From Flavobacterium sp. (GTDB taxonomy: Bacteria > Bacteroidota > Bacteroidia > Flavobacteriales > Flavobacteriaceae), in contig JADGMX010000041.1 in NCBI GenBank assembly GCA_015234525.1, positions 186,001 to 250,000 of the forward strand: a stretch of 64,000 nucleotides of DNA, read 5' to 3'. Shown one piece after another: positions 25,664 to 34,283 of this stretch; the first letter of the stretch is position 1; every line of letters starts with the position of its first letter. Under the pieces are notes generated by a model. The model was not told the origin of the DNA, ran no database searches, and saw nothing but the letters and a program-made list of their open reading frames with translations. A program made the position numbers and the translations under genes.

Positions 25664-26143
25664 ATGAAAAGATTATTAATGCTAATGATGATTTCTGCGA
25701 TCGCAATAGGTTGCAAATCAACTTCCCCAGCAAGTGTCAAACTTGACAAAAAAGCCGAACGAATGATGAACGGAACCTGGACCCTGGTGTCAGTGACAAA
25801 TCCGGGATCAGATTTTATCCAAGTTAATGCCTTTGAACTAGCCGATTCAAAATGTTTTGAAGGAAGTCAATGGAAACTGGTTTCAAACAACAATACCGGA
25901 AACATGACAATTTCGAACTCAGGTGCGAACTGTCCGGCGTTCACTTCTCCGATTACATGGTACCGAAATAACAACAACCAATTTGTGTTGAAGGTATTAA
26001 ACGCCGGCGACAAGGCAAAGAAAGTTCGTGACGGATACGTTTTAGATGTTGCAAACCAAACTGAAACCTCTTTCGAACTAATTGATATGGTAACCGTTGG
26101 CGGTAATAAGTCCAATGTTACATACAGATTTCAAAAAAACTAA
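25664..26143 (+). CDS. Lipocalin-like/META-type lipoprotein
   Basis: The 159-residue protein has a lipoprotein signal with Cys17 in AIAIGC. The mature part has GTWTLVSVTNPG near the start and SQWKLVSNNNTG, typical of flavobacterial lipocalin-like domain proteins, with two further Cys (in DSKCFEG and GANCPAF) that could form a disulfide. Probably an outer-membrane lipoprotein of unknown ligand. It is followed after 19 bases by an OmpA-type lipoprotein, and both share the promoter at 25626. Confidence 0.82.
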   Translation: MKRLLMLMMISAIAIGCKSTSPASVKLDKKAERMMNGTWTLVSVTNPGSDFIQVNAFELADSKCFEGSQWKLVSNNNTGNMTISNSGANCPAFTSPITWYRNNNNQFVLKVLNAGDKAKKVRDGYVLDVANQTETSFELIDMVTVGGNKSNVTYRFQKN

Positions 26144-26162
26144 CTAACTTAAAATACCAAAA

Positions 26163-26858
26163 ATGAAAAGACTTGCAATTTATGCCCTAAGTGGGTTATT
26201 CGCACTAGGTACGGTTTTCACCGGATGCGAAGCTGTAAAAAATACGAACAAGACGCAGCGTGGCGTAGCAATCGGTGCCGCTAGTGGTGCCGTACTTGGC
26301 GGAGTTATCGGAAATAACGCCGGAAAAGGTGGGAAAGGTGCTCTTGGAGCTGTTCTTGGCGGCGTTGTTGGTGGGGTTGCCGGTGGCGTTATCGGGAACA
26401 AAATGGACAAACAAGCGCGTGAAATTGACAATGCACTTCCTGGTGCAGAAGTTGAAAGAGTAGGAGAAGGTATCAAACTGACGCTGAAAGAAAATGCGGT
26501 TCGTTTCGACACCAACAAATCAACTCTTACGGCAGAAGCTAGACAAAATCTTGACAAACTTGTGCCTGTATTCAGAGAATATGGTGACACAAATATTATG
26601 ATTTACGGTTATACTGACAGCACAGGTCCTGCTGATTACAACCTAACTTTGTCAGGAGACAGAGCTAAATCGGTTCGTGATTATCTAGTTGGTAAAGGAA
26701 TTTCTTCAAGCCGATTCAGCACTACCGGAATGGGAATCGCTGATCCGATCTCTTCGAACGAAACGGTTCAGGGAAGAAGCGAAAACCGTCGCGTTGAATT
26801 TGCAATCGTTGCAAATGAAAGGATGGTTGAGCAGGCTAAACAAGAAGCCGGAAAATAA
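26163..26858 (+). CDS. OmpA-family lipoprotein with glycine zipper
   Basis: The 231-residue protein has a lipoprotein signal (VFTGC, Cys22), a Gly-rich zipper (about 33-78, GAASGAVLGGVIGN) and a C-terminal OmpA domain (about 110-215) with the peptidoglycan-binding pattern YGYTDSTG...NLTLSGDRAKSVRDYL and SENRRVEF. It anchors the outer membrane to peptidoglycan. Same layout as YfiB/YiaD-type proteins. It sits in one transcription unit with the preceding lipoprotein and ends before a strong terminator. Confidence 0.92.
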   Translation: MKRLAIYALSGLFALGTVFTGCEAVKNTNKTQRGVAIGAASGAVLGGVIGNNAGKGGKGALGAVLGGVVGGVAGGVIGNKMDKQAREIDNALPGAEVERVGEGIKLTLKENAVRFDTNKSTLTAEARQNLDKLVPVFREYGDTNIMIYGYTDSTGPADYNLTLSGDRAKSVRDYLVGKGISSSRFSTTGMGIADPISSNETVQGRSENRRVEFAIVANERMVEQAKQEAGK

Positions 26859-26871
26859 TAACAATAAAACC

Positions 26872-26904
26872 AATAACCGATTGCTGTTAAAGTGGTCGGT
26901 TATT
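26872..26904 (+). other. Hairpin after the OmpA-type gene
   Basis: AATAACCGA pairs with TCGGTTATT (9 bp, 15-base loop). No T run follows, so a role as a transcript 3' end or processing signal is open; the strong terminator lies 60 bases further on. Confidence 0.5.
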
Positions 26905-26965
26905 CTGTCAGAAAGTGACAGTAAAATAAGATTGTTTTGTTTTGTTTATTGGTTTTGTTAGGCAG

Positions 26966-27006
26966 GAGCGCCTTCCGTTTTTTGGAAGCCGCTCTTGTTT
27001 TTTTTA
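26966..27006 (+). terminator. Intrinsic terminator of the two-lipoprotein unit
   Basis: GAGCGCCTTCC (26966-26976) pairs with GGAAGCCGCTC (26984-26994), with one C-C mismatch, then TTGTTTTTTTT. It separates the OmpA-type gene from the ABC ATPase gene. Confidence 0.85.
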
Positions 27007-27028
27007 ATCAATTTTTAATTTACTTCTG

Positions 27029-27964
27029 ATGTTATCTGCTAAGCAAATCAATTTTTCATATCCCAATTTACACGTTGTCAAAAACGTAAATTTCGATATC
27101 GCTCAAGGCGAAAATGTATCGATCATTGGAGAGAGCGGCTGCGGTAAAAGCACATTGCTAAAGTTGATTTTTGGTATTTACGATTTGGATTCGGGCGAAT
27201 TGCTTTTCAACCAGCAACGCGTAAAAGGTCCAAAGTCGGCGCTTTTGCCTGAAACGAAATTCGTAAAATATTTGGCGCAGGATTTTGGGTTGATGCCATA
27301 TATTACCGTTGCTGAAAATGTTGGCAAATACCTGTCAAATCAGGATAAAACATTAAAAAGCGATCGTATCCGCGGGCTACTCAATCTTGTCGACATGACA
27401 GAATACGCGGATCAAAAAGCCCAATTTTTAAGTGGCGGTCAGCAACAACGCATCGCACTTGCAATGGTTTTAGCAGCCGAACCGAAATTGCTTTTGCTCG
27501 ACGAACCATTTAGCCAAATTGATGTCTTTAGGACAAACTCGCTCCGCCGACGCATTTTCTCATACTTAAAATCCAAAGCGATTACTTGTATTGTTGCTAC
27601 TCATGATCGGAATGATGCGCTTGGTTTTGCTGACCGAATTTTAGTGATGAAAGATGGTGAAATTGTACAAAATGACACTCCGACTGAGGTATTCAATAAT
27701 CCTGCATCGCCCTATGTGGCTTCATTATTTGGCGATGTCAACCTGATTAGAGGAAGTTATTTTAATCGTATTGAAGATATGCTTCTGGTTTATCCTCATC
27801 AATTAAAAGTTGCAGCCTCAGGCCTAAAAGTGAAAATAGTCGCGAATTATTTTCAAGGTGATGGTTATCTTGTTGAAGCTAGTTACGGCAATCAGATAGT
27901 TTACTTTAAAAGCAAAATAAAAATGCCACCTGAATCGATGGCATTTTTATCATTACAATTTTAG
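27029..27964 (+). CDS. ABC transporter ATP-binding protein (FbpC/PotA-like), orphan
   Basis: The 311-residue protein has Walker A GESGCGKST, Q-loop YLAQDFGLMP, signature LSGGQQQR, Walker B LLLLDEPF and switch ATHDRND, then an extension (about 230-311) resembling a TOBE/OB-type regulatory tail found in import ATPases of the PotA/FbpC group. No permease or binding protein is adjacent, so substrate and even membrane partner are unknown. Its last codons are unusual: a perfect 12-bp inverted repeat lies inside the 3' end of the gene. The stop overlaps the end of the convergent S9 peptidase. Confidence 0.85.
   Translation: MLSAKQINFSYPNLHVVKNVNFDIAQGENVSIIGESGCGKSTLLKLIFGIYDLDSGELLFNQQRVKGPKSALLPETKFVKYLAQDFGLMPYITVAENVGKYLSNQDKTLKSDRIRGLLNLVDMTEYADQKAQFLSGGQQQRIALAMVLAAEPKLLLLDEPFSQIDVFRTNSLRRRIFSYLKSKAITCIVATHDRNDALGFADRILVMKDGEIVQNDTPTEVFNNPASPYVASLFGDVNLIRGSYFNRIEDMLLVYPHQLKVAASGLKVKIVANYFQGDGYLVEASYGNQIVYFKSKIKMPPESMAFLSLQF
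27917..27950 (-). terminator. Hairpin terminator inside the 3' end of the ABC ATPase gene
   Basis: ATAAAAATGCCA (27917-27928) and TGGCATTTTTAT (27939-27950) form a perfect 12-bp inverted repeat with a 10-base loop. On the minus strand the transcript has a T-rich arm just after the S9 peptidase stop, so it probably ends that message. On the plus strand it lies 12 bases before the ATPase stop codon. Confidence 0.7.
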
Positions 27965-30366
27965 TTTTTTAGGTGTTTTTCCAAAAATTGATCTTGTTCC
28001 CAAAGCAGGTGCAAAATGTTTTCTTTGGCGGCATATCCATGTGATTCTTTTGGTAAAATTACCATTCTAGCCGGCGCACCCAAGCCTTTCAGCGCTTGAA
28101 AATACCTTTCTGTTTGCAGGGTGAATGTACCCGGATTGTTATCCGCTTCGCCATGAACGAGTAGCATCGGAGTTTTCATCTTATGAGCGTTCATAAAAGG
28201 CGACATCGTGTTGTAAACATCCTGCGCTTCCCAGTAATTACGTTGTTCACGTTGAAATCCGAATGGTGTCAATGTTCTGTTATAAGCGCCACTTCGGGCA
28301 ATTCCGCATGCAAAAAGATCGGAGTGGGTGAGCAAATTTGCGGTCATAAAGGCACCATATGAGTGTCCGCCTACCGCAACTTTCTTCCGGTTGATATATC
28401 CCAATTTGTCGACCGCGTCAATCGCCGCTTCTGCGTTATCTACCAGTTGGCTGATAAAACTGTCGTTTGGTTCAGTAGTTCCTTCACCTATGATTGGAAA
28501 TGCCGCATCATCAAGAACGGCGTAACCGCGAGTTACCCAATAAACAAACGAACCGTAATACGGGAATGTAAAATCGTTCGGATTTTGACTTGTTTGCCCC
28601 GCACTGTTTTTATCCTTGTATTCGGCTGGATATGCCCAGATAAGTAACGGTAGTTTCTCCTTTTTCTTCCGATCGTATCCGGCAGGAAGATAAAGCGTCC
28701 CGGAAAGTTCAACACCATCTTTTCGCTTGTATTTAATTACTTCTTTGTACACATTTTTGATGCTTTCAAATGGATTTTTGAAATTGGTGATTGGCGTAAG
28801 TTTATTCTTTTTGATGTTTCTGAAATAGTAATTCGGGTAATCGACAGCCGATTGCATCATAACCAATACATCGCCGGATTTGTAATTCGTGATGGTGATG
28901 ATATCTTCTTTTTTGTCCTTTAATTTTGACTGATACAAGCGTTTTGTTTTCAACGTTTTCAGATTCAATTCGTCTATAAACGGAAACTGTCCGGCACTTG
29001 TAAAGCCGTCGCCGATCAGGAACGCCGAATTGTTTTCGATGGCAAGAACATACCTGCCGAATTGATTCTTTTTGCGTTCAAAACTTCCCGGATCGGAATA
29101 GATGTCCTGCGAATTCCGGTCAGAAATTTTAAGTGGCGCTTGAGTCGGATTCGATGGATTGACGATAAAACTTCTGGTGTTTCTGGTGTCGTACCATTCA
29201 TCTGAAAGGATCGCGAGATTGTCGTTGCCCCAAATGATGCCGTCGTAACGCTGCTGAGTTTTGGCCATCGATGTCGGAGTTGACGTGAACGGTGCGTCCC
29301 ATAGAAACATTTCGTCGCGGAACGCAACTTTATTCGACGGATCGCCTTCGTCTAATGCTTCAACAAAAAACAATGTTGATGGTTTGTCGGCGCGCCAGCT
29401 CATACTGCGTTTTCCCTTTCGTACCGCCATAAAACCTTTCGGCATGATTTCGTTAAGCGGAGTTTCGTTTACGACCGACACCAAAGCTCCGGCGCTGGTA
29501 TAAACCGCCGTTGTTGATGGAAATCTGTTTAGCGGCACAATATAAGAGAACGGCTTTTTGATTGTAGAAATCATCAAATATTTCCCGTCGGGAGAGAAAC
29601 TTTCACCGGCATACATGTCAGCTTTCATGAAAAGCGTTTTGACACCTGAAAGATCAACTTTGTAAAGTTCAGACGTAATAATGTTTTCGAAATTCTGCTC
29701 GTCGGCTTTGTTTTTCAGAAGATCCTGATAAGTTCGGTTTTGTGAAACCGTTCCGTCGGCATTTGAAATGATCGGACCGGTTGGCAGATTCTTTTTGCCG
29801 TCGATAAGCGGCTGACGATTTGAAGGAAGCGCGCGCACTAACAAAGTCTTGCTATCCTGATACCAGCTCGTCGGATTGCCCAGATTGGCGTTGAGGTTAT
29901 CTTCGGTGAGTTTTGTGGCTTTTGCCGATGCGACATCTACAACATAAAGCGCAACACCTTTATTGGTGGTGTGCGTGAATGCGATTTTGGTTTCGTCGGG
30001 CGACCAGGAAATGTTGCTGATTAGTGGGTTTTGTGGAAGTCCGGTGATTTGAACATCGTCTTTTGAACCGATTTTTCGCAGCTTGATGTTATTGATATAG
30101 GTAACCGTTGCAGAAATGTTGGTGGTTGGGTTGATCCGGAGTCCGCCCAAACGAAGTTCATCCTGGTTAAGATCGTCGAGGGTTTTGTACGTGTTTCGAT
30201 AAGAAAGCAGCATGTATTTCTTATCTGAATCCATTGAAACCGACGGGGCGCGTTGGTAGTCAGCGAGATCGAGGATTGGTTTTGGAGGTAGTTGGTACGT
30301 TAAATTTTCTTGCGAATAGCCGTAAAAGACAAAAAAAACGAGTGCAATTGCGAATTTGATTCTCAT
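27961..30366 (-). CDS. S9 family serine peptidase (prolyl oligopeptidase type), exported
   Basis: The 801-residue protein has a signal peptide (MRIKFAIALVFFVFYGYSQ), a long beta-propeller-like N-terminal part (ISWSPDETKIAFT and FSPDGKYLMIST are typical blades) and a C-terminal alpha/beta hydrolase domain. The catalytic residues are Ser669 in GGHSYGAF, Asp742 in HGEADNN and His776 in ESHGYA. Related proteins are dipeptidyl or glutamyl endopeptidases of the periplasm. It probably degrades peptides for nutrition. Ends at a hairpin located in the convergent gene. Confidence 0.93.
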   Translation of the reverse strand: MRIKFAIALVFFVFYGYSQENLTYQLPPKPILDLADYQRAPSVSMDSDKKYMLLSYRNTYKTLDDLNQDELRLGGLRINPTTNISATVTYINNIKLRKIGSKDDVQITGLPQNPLISNISWSPDETKIAFTHTTNKGVALYVVDVASAKATKLTEDNLNANLGNPTSWYQDSKTLLVRALPSNRQPLIDGKKNLPTGPIISNADGTVSQNRTYQDLLKNKADEQNFENIITSELYKVDLSGVKTLFMKADMYAGESFSPDGKYLMISTIKKPFSYIVPLNRFPSTTAVYTSAGALVSVVNETPLNEIMPKGFMAVRKGKRSMSWRADKPSTLFFVEALDEGDPSNKVAFRDEMFLWDAPFTSTPTSMAKTQQRYDGIIWGNDNLAILSDEWYDTRNTRSFIVNPSNPTQAPLKISDRNSQDIYSDPGSFERKKNQFGRYVLAIENNSAFLIGDGFTSAGQFPFIDELNLKTLKTKRLYQSKLKDKKEDIITITNYKSGDVLVMMQSAVDYPNYYFRNIKKNKLTPITNFKNPFESIKNVYKEVIKYKRKDGVELSGTLYLPAGYDRKKKEKLPLLIWAYPAEYKDKNSAGQTSQNPNDFTFPYYGSFVYWVTRGYAVLDDAAFPIIGEGTTEPNDSFISQLVDNAEAAIDAVDKLGYINRKKVAVGGHSYGAFMTANLLTHSDLFACGIARSGAYNRTLTPFGFQREQRNYWEAQDVYNTMSPFMNAHKMKTPMLLVHGEADNNPGTFTLQTERYFQALKGLGAPARMVILPKESHGYAAKENILHLLWEQDQFLEKHLKN

Positions 30367-30440
30367 GTAGTTTAATTTTGCACTAAAATAGCCTAAAGAG
30401 TTTGAATTTTTGTTGCGAATGCTGAATTTAACGACTGTTC

Positions 30441-30529
30441 GCTAGCCCTGATGGGAGCGGTTATCCTTTTGCGCGACGTTAGTAAGCGCGAAAGATAGAA
30501 GCGGACAGCAGGAAAAAGCTCCTAAAAAT
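30441..30529 (+). repeat. Intergenic hairpin repeat, copy B (+ orientation)
   Basis: GCTAGCCCTGATGGGAGCGG, then TTATCC, stem CTTTTGCGC/GCGCGAAAG (30466-30474 with 30486-30494, one wobble), then AGCGGACAGCAGG and AGCTCCTAAAAAT. It lies in a divergent gap between the S9 peptidase and the KAS III gene, so it cannot be a simple 3' terminator for either neighbour. Confidence 0.85.
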
Positions 30530-30595
30530 CAGTGTGAACTATTTTGCAAAAAAGGCTTACCTTTTCGGCTTGTAATTTTAGAAAATTTAGTAGTG

Positions 30596-31606
30596 ATGTA
30601 TCATTCAAAAATATCCGGACTTGGTTATTATGTGCCGGAAAATGTTGTGACAAACGACGATTTGTCGAAGATTATGGATACCAATGACGCGTGGATTCAG
30701 GAGAGAACCGGTATTCGGGAACGTCGGCATATTGTAAAAGGTGGCGAGGATACGACGACTTCGATGGGTGTAAAAGCGGCGCGAATTGCGATTGATCGAA
30801 GTGGTGTTGCGTATGACGATATCGACTTTGTGGTTTTTGCCACGTTGAGTCCGGATTACTATTTTCCCGGGCCCGGCGTTCTTGTTCAGCGCGATCTTGG
30901 ACTGAAAACGGTTGGTGCGCTTGATGTTCGCAACCAGTGTTCAGGATTTGTGTATGCGTTATCGGTGGCTGATCAGTATATTAAAACCGGAATGTATAAG
31001 AATATTCTGGTAATTGGTTCCGAAGTGCATTCGGCCGGAATGGATTTTACGGATCGTGGTCGGAGTGTTTCGGTAATTTTTGGCGATGGTGCCGGCGCGG
31101 CTGTGTTGAGTCGCGAGGAAGATTTGAGCCGCGGAATCCTATCGACGCATTTACATAGCGAGGGATTGCATGCCGAGGAACTGATTGTTAAGGCGCCGGG
31201 AATGGGCGGACGATGGGTGAGCGATATTTTGGCTGACAACGATCCGAACGATGAGAGCTACCTGCCACATATGAATGGCCAATTTGTGTTTAAAAACGCT
31301 GTTGTTCGATTTAGCGAAGTGATTATGGAAGGTTTGGCTGCGAATAATTTGCAGGTTTCAGACATTGATTTATTAGTACCGCATCAGGCGAATTTGAGGA
31401 TTTCGCAATTTATTCAGCAGAAGTTCAAGTTGACCGACGATAAGGTTTACAACAACATTGAGCGCTATGGAAACACGACAGCGGCATCAATTCCGATTGC
31501 ACTTACAGAAGCTTGGGAAAAAAATCTGATGAAAGAAGGCGACACGGTTGTGCTTGCGGCTTTTGGAAGCGGATTTACCTGGGGAAGTGTGATAATTAAG
31601 TGGTAG
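30596..31606 (+). CDS. 3-oxoacyl-ACP synthase III family protein (FabH-like)
   Basis: The 336-residue thiolase-fold enzyme has the catalytic triad of KAS III: Cys115 in RNQCSGFVYAL, His in LVPHQANLR and Asn in ERYGNTTAAS. KAS III starts fatty-acid synthesis by condensing acyl-CoA with malonyl-ACP. Its N-terminus SGLGYYVPENVVTNDDLSK is typical of FabH, but the sequence is not of the primary FabH type next to plsX, and it could instead act in a special lipid pathway. The start is the ATG after a GTG codon. It stands alone. Confidence 0.88.
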   Translation: MYHSKISGLGYYVPENVVTNDDLSKIMDTNDAWIQERTGIRERRHIVKGGEDTTTSMGVKAARIAIDRSGVAYDDIDFVVFATLSPDYYFPGPGVLVQRDLGLKTVGALDVRNQCSGFVYALSVADQYIKTGMYKNILVIGSEVHSAGMDFTDRGRSVSVIFGDGAGAAVLSREEDLSRGILSTHLHSEGLHAEELIVKAPGMGGRWVSDILADNDPNDESYLPHMNGQFVFKNAVVRFSEVIMEGLAANNLQVSDIDLLVPHQANLRISQFIQQKFKLTDDKVYNNIERYGNTTAASIPIALTEAWEKNLMKEGDTVVLAAFGSGFTWGSVIIKW

Positions 31607-31641
31607 TAGGCGGGAATCAGAACACGATATCATAAAAAGCA

Positions 31642-31672
31642 AAAGCCCCGAATTGGATAAGTTCGAGGCTTT
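31642..31672 (-). terminator. Terminator-like hairpin of the outer-membrane receptor gene
   Basis: AAAGCCTCGAA pairs with TTCGGGGCTTT on the minus strand, followed by TGCTTTTTATG. It lies about 60 bases after the receptor stop (31731) and may also serve the convergent KAS III gene. Confidence 0.55.
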
Positions 31673-31730
31673 CTATAAACATGTGTTCAAATCATTTAAC
31701 CCAATTTAACTGACTTTACGACGAGGCGTT

Positions 31731-34115
31731 CTAGAACATTCCGCCGCCACCTTGTTTAGTATTGTCATCTCTTTGTTTTCGTTGCAACGCCGAGTTTTTT
31801 CCGGCTCCAAAGCTATAATTAAAATTGATAAAAACCGACTGGCTTTCCCAACCAAATCTGGCTTTTTGAGCATATGGATAGGGAGTGTCATAGCTAAACT
31901 CCATGGTGTCAAATACATCGTTGAATCGCAAGCTGAGTGACGCTTTGTCTTTTAGGAACGAATAACGTGCTCCGATGTCAATTTTGTACATGTCGTTTGT
32001 GTGAAACTGGATGCCTTCAACGCCACTTCGGAAGAATCCGAACACTAGGAATCGCAAACTTTTTGTTGCTTTAAAGTTGCTGTTCAATCGCGCGTTAAAT
32101 GCTGCAACGTCGGCCTCTCTTTCAATAAACGTGTAATTTCCTGTATTCGTATCTTCAACCGATACTACGCCTCGCTGCGAGATGTTCGAATAATCGATTG
32201 CCGGTTGCACGTCCCACCATTTTGTGATTTTGTAATTTGCCGATAACTCAAAACCAAAAGCAGTATTGTTGTCGAAATTATCATACGTCATAATTTGGCT
32301 ATCGGGATTTTCGGGATCGGGATAGATGTATCGATTGATTTCGTCGTTGATGCTTCTAAGGAAAAGACCTCCGGAGATTGATCCTTTTTCAAGTGATCTG
32401 GTGTAGTTGACTTCAACTGAATTTGTGAATTGCGGATCGAGTTCCGGATTACCAAATGAGATCATTTTTGGGGTTGCAAACTCGCGTACCGGTTTTGTTT
32501 GCTCAAGACTTGGCCTGTCAACACGACGGCTGTAGCTTAGTTGGAACATGTCTTTTTCGCGTGGCGAGTAGGTAAGTGATGCCGATGGATACAATGTGAC
32601 GTAATCGTCTGAGTAAACTTCAGCGCCATTTAAAACCGCATTCACTTTGTAGCTCTCGAAACGGGCGCCAAGTTGGTAGCTGAATTTGTCGAATCGTTGT
32701 CCGAATGTGGCATACGCCGAATAAATATCGAGGTCGTAATCGTAAATCGCGTCTTCGAATGATGCGCCGGTATTGAAATAATCGGTTTGGGTCCGAACCA
32801 GCCGCGCTTCTGCACCGAGTTCCAGATTTCCGGTCTTTCCGACTGGCGACACATAGTCAAGGTTTACAGTGGTGTTTTGTCTGGCGTCGAGAATATCATC
32901 TCTGTACGCTCTGCCGGGCATAGTTGCATCGTCGAAAGCAGTATCGAAAAACGCCTTTTGCTCTTCGACATAGTCCGAATAATTGAGTTCGACATCAAGC
33001 GTCTGACCTTCCTTTTTGAACAAGTGTTTGTAGGCGAGGTTGTAGGCTCCGTTTGTGTTGTCGGTTACGTATTTTGATCGTTGGAACAGACTTTCGCCCG
33101 GACGTGGATCGCGAAGGTCAACATTTATCAGTCCGACGCCGCTGTAAAAATTCTGGTTGGTATAAATCGAAATCGTGTTGCGATCGTCGATGTAGTAATC
33201 CATTCCCACTTTGAACAAATGTGAATTGTTGTCGTTTACGATGTTGAGTGTTTGCTGATTCGGTTTATCGTCGAGTCGCGATATCGATCCGTCGTTGTAT
33301 TGATCTCCAAAATTATTTCCGTACGTTCCGAAGAAATTCACCTTTCCGCGTCTGTAATTCATATTTACTGAATTGTTGATTTTCGGTGATTCGGCAAACG
33401 TGACTCCGGTGTTGATGCTGGCGTTAAATCCGTCGTTGCTGTTTTTATGAAGGACGATGTTGATGATTCCCGACATTCCTTCCGGGTTGTACTTTGCACT
33501 CGGATTGGTGATGAGTTCGATGCGTTTGATGGATGTTGACGGAATTTGTTTCAGCAATTGTGCTGCGTCAATGTTTGTAGGCCGACCGTCAACCAGAATC
33601 CGAACATTTTCGTTGCCACGAAGGGAAATCCGCCCGTCCTGATCGACATTTACCGATGGAACATTGCTCATGATATCTGAAGCTGTCGCGCCTGCGGTCG
33701 TAAGATCACGACCCACATTAATCACTTTTCGGTCAATCTTTTGTTCGATGGTCGATCGTTCAGCGATAATGGTGACGTCCTGAAGTTGCGTAGTTTCATC
33801 TTCAAGCAGAATCGTTCCAAGTGAGATTGAAGATTGTCCGGTAGAAAAATCGGCGGTAGTCGTATAGGTTTTATAACCCATAAATGAGATTTCGACCTGA
33901 TAGCTTTTAGCTTCAAGTTTTTTTACTTCAAACAATCCGTTGTCGTCGGTGATTCCGCCAGAGGCAATCGCACCGTCTTTTTTCACAACTATGGTTACGT
34001 AAGAAATAGGTTGATTAGAAGTTTTGTCGAGAACTTTTCCGGTTAGGGAAGGGGATTGTGCTTGGGTTGCAGTTAAGACCGAAAAAAGGCATAACAGCAG
34101 AATTTTAATTTTCAT
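31731..34115 (-). CDS. TonB-dependent-receptor-like outer-membrane protein with CarboxypepD_reg domain
   Basis: The 794-residue protein has a signal peptide, a CarboxypepD_reg-like domain (about 22-95, SLTGKVLDKTSNQPISYVTI), a plug-like region (about 120-215, with SDIMSNVPSVNVDQDGRISL and ISLRGNENVRILVDGR) and a large beta-barrel ending in INFNYSFG. The barrel resembles the outer-membrane beta-barrel family 3 rather than classical SusC. No SusD-like gene is next to it. The C-terminus continues after the barrel with a Lys/Gln/Gly-rich tail. Substrate unknown. Confidence 0.88.
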   Translation of the reverse strand: MKIKILLLCLFSVLTATQAQSPSLTGKVLDKTSNQPISYVTIVVKKDGAIASGGITDDNGLFEVKKLEAKSYQVEISFMGYKTYTTTADFSTGQSSISLGTILLEDETTQLQDVTIIAERSTIEQKIDRKVINVGRDLTTAGATASDIMSNVPSVNVDQDGRISLRGNENVRILVDGRPTNIDAAQLLKQIPSTSIKRIELITNPSAKYNPEGMSGIINIVLHKNSNDGFNASINTGVTFAESPKINNSVNMNYRRGKVNFFGTYGNNFGDQYNDGSISRLDDKPNQQTLNIVNDNNSHLFKVGMDYYIDDRNTISIYTNQNFYSGVGLINVDLRDPRPGESLFQRSKYVTDNTNGAYNLAYKHLFKKEGQTLDVELNYSDYVEEQKAFFDTAFDDATMPGRAYRDDILDARQNTTVNLDYVSPVGKTGNLELGAEARLVRTQTDYFNTGASFEDAIYDYDLDIYSAYATFGQRFDKFSYQLGARFESYKVNAVLNGAEVYSDDYVTLYPSASLTYSPREKDMFQLSYSRRVDRPSLEQTKPVREFATPKMISFGNPELDPQFTNSVEVNYTRSLEKGSISGGLFLRSINDEINRYIYPDPENPDSQIMTYDNFDNNTAFGFELSANYKITKWWDVQPAIDYSNISQRGVVSVEDTNTGNYTFIEREADVAAFNARLNSNFKATKSLRFLVFGFFRSGVEGIQFHTNDMYKIDIGARYSFLKDKASLSLRFNDVFDTMEFSYDTPYPYAQKARFGWESQSVFINFNYSFGAGKNSALQRKQRDDNTKQGGGGMF

Positions 34116-34230
34116 TGTTGGGAGATGGTTAGTGATTGATTGATGATTGAAATCCGGTTTTCTGTTCTAGTAGACTAATCCGAATTGGTAATGTTACAAT
34201 CGAGCGGAAATAATTTGAGGTCAAATCGCA

Positions 34231-34263
34231 AAAAAAAAAGGCCTTCATTTCTGAAAGCCTTTC
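34231..34263 (-). terminator. Intrinsic terminator of the T9SS type B protein gene
   Basis: On the minus strand GAAAGGCTTTCAG and TGAAGGCCTTT pair around a short loop, followed by nine T. It is 20 bases after the stop at 34284. Confidence 0.8.
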
Positions 34264-34283
34264 TTAGTTAATATGTTGCCTGA

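Noticed and set aside
30441..30529. Repeat copies as ordinary transcription terminators
   Set aside because: Copies B and F lie between divergent genes, where no 3' end is expected, so termination cannot be the general explanation.
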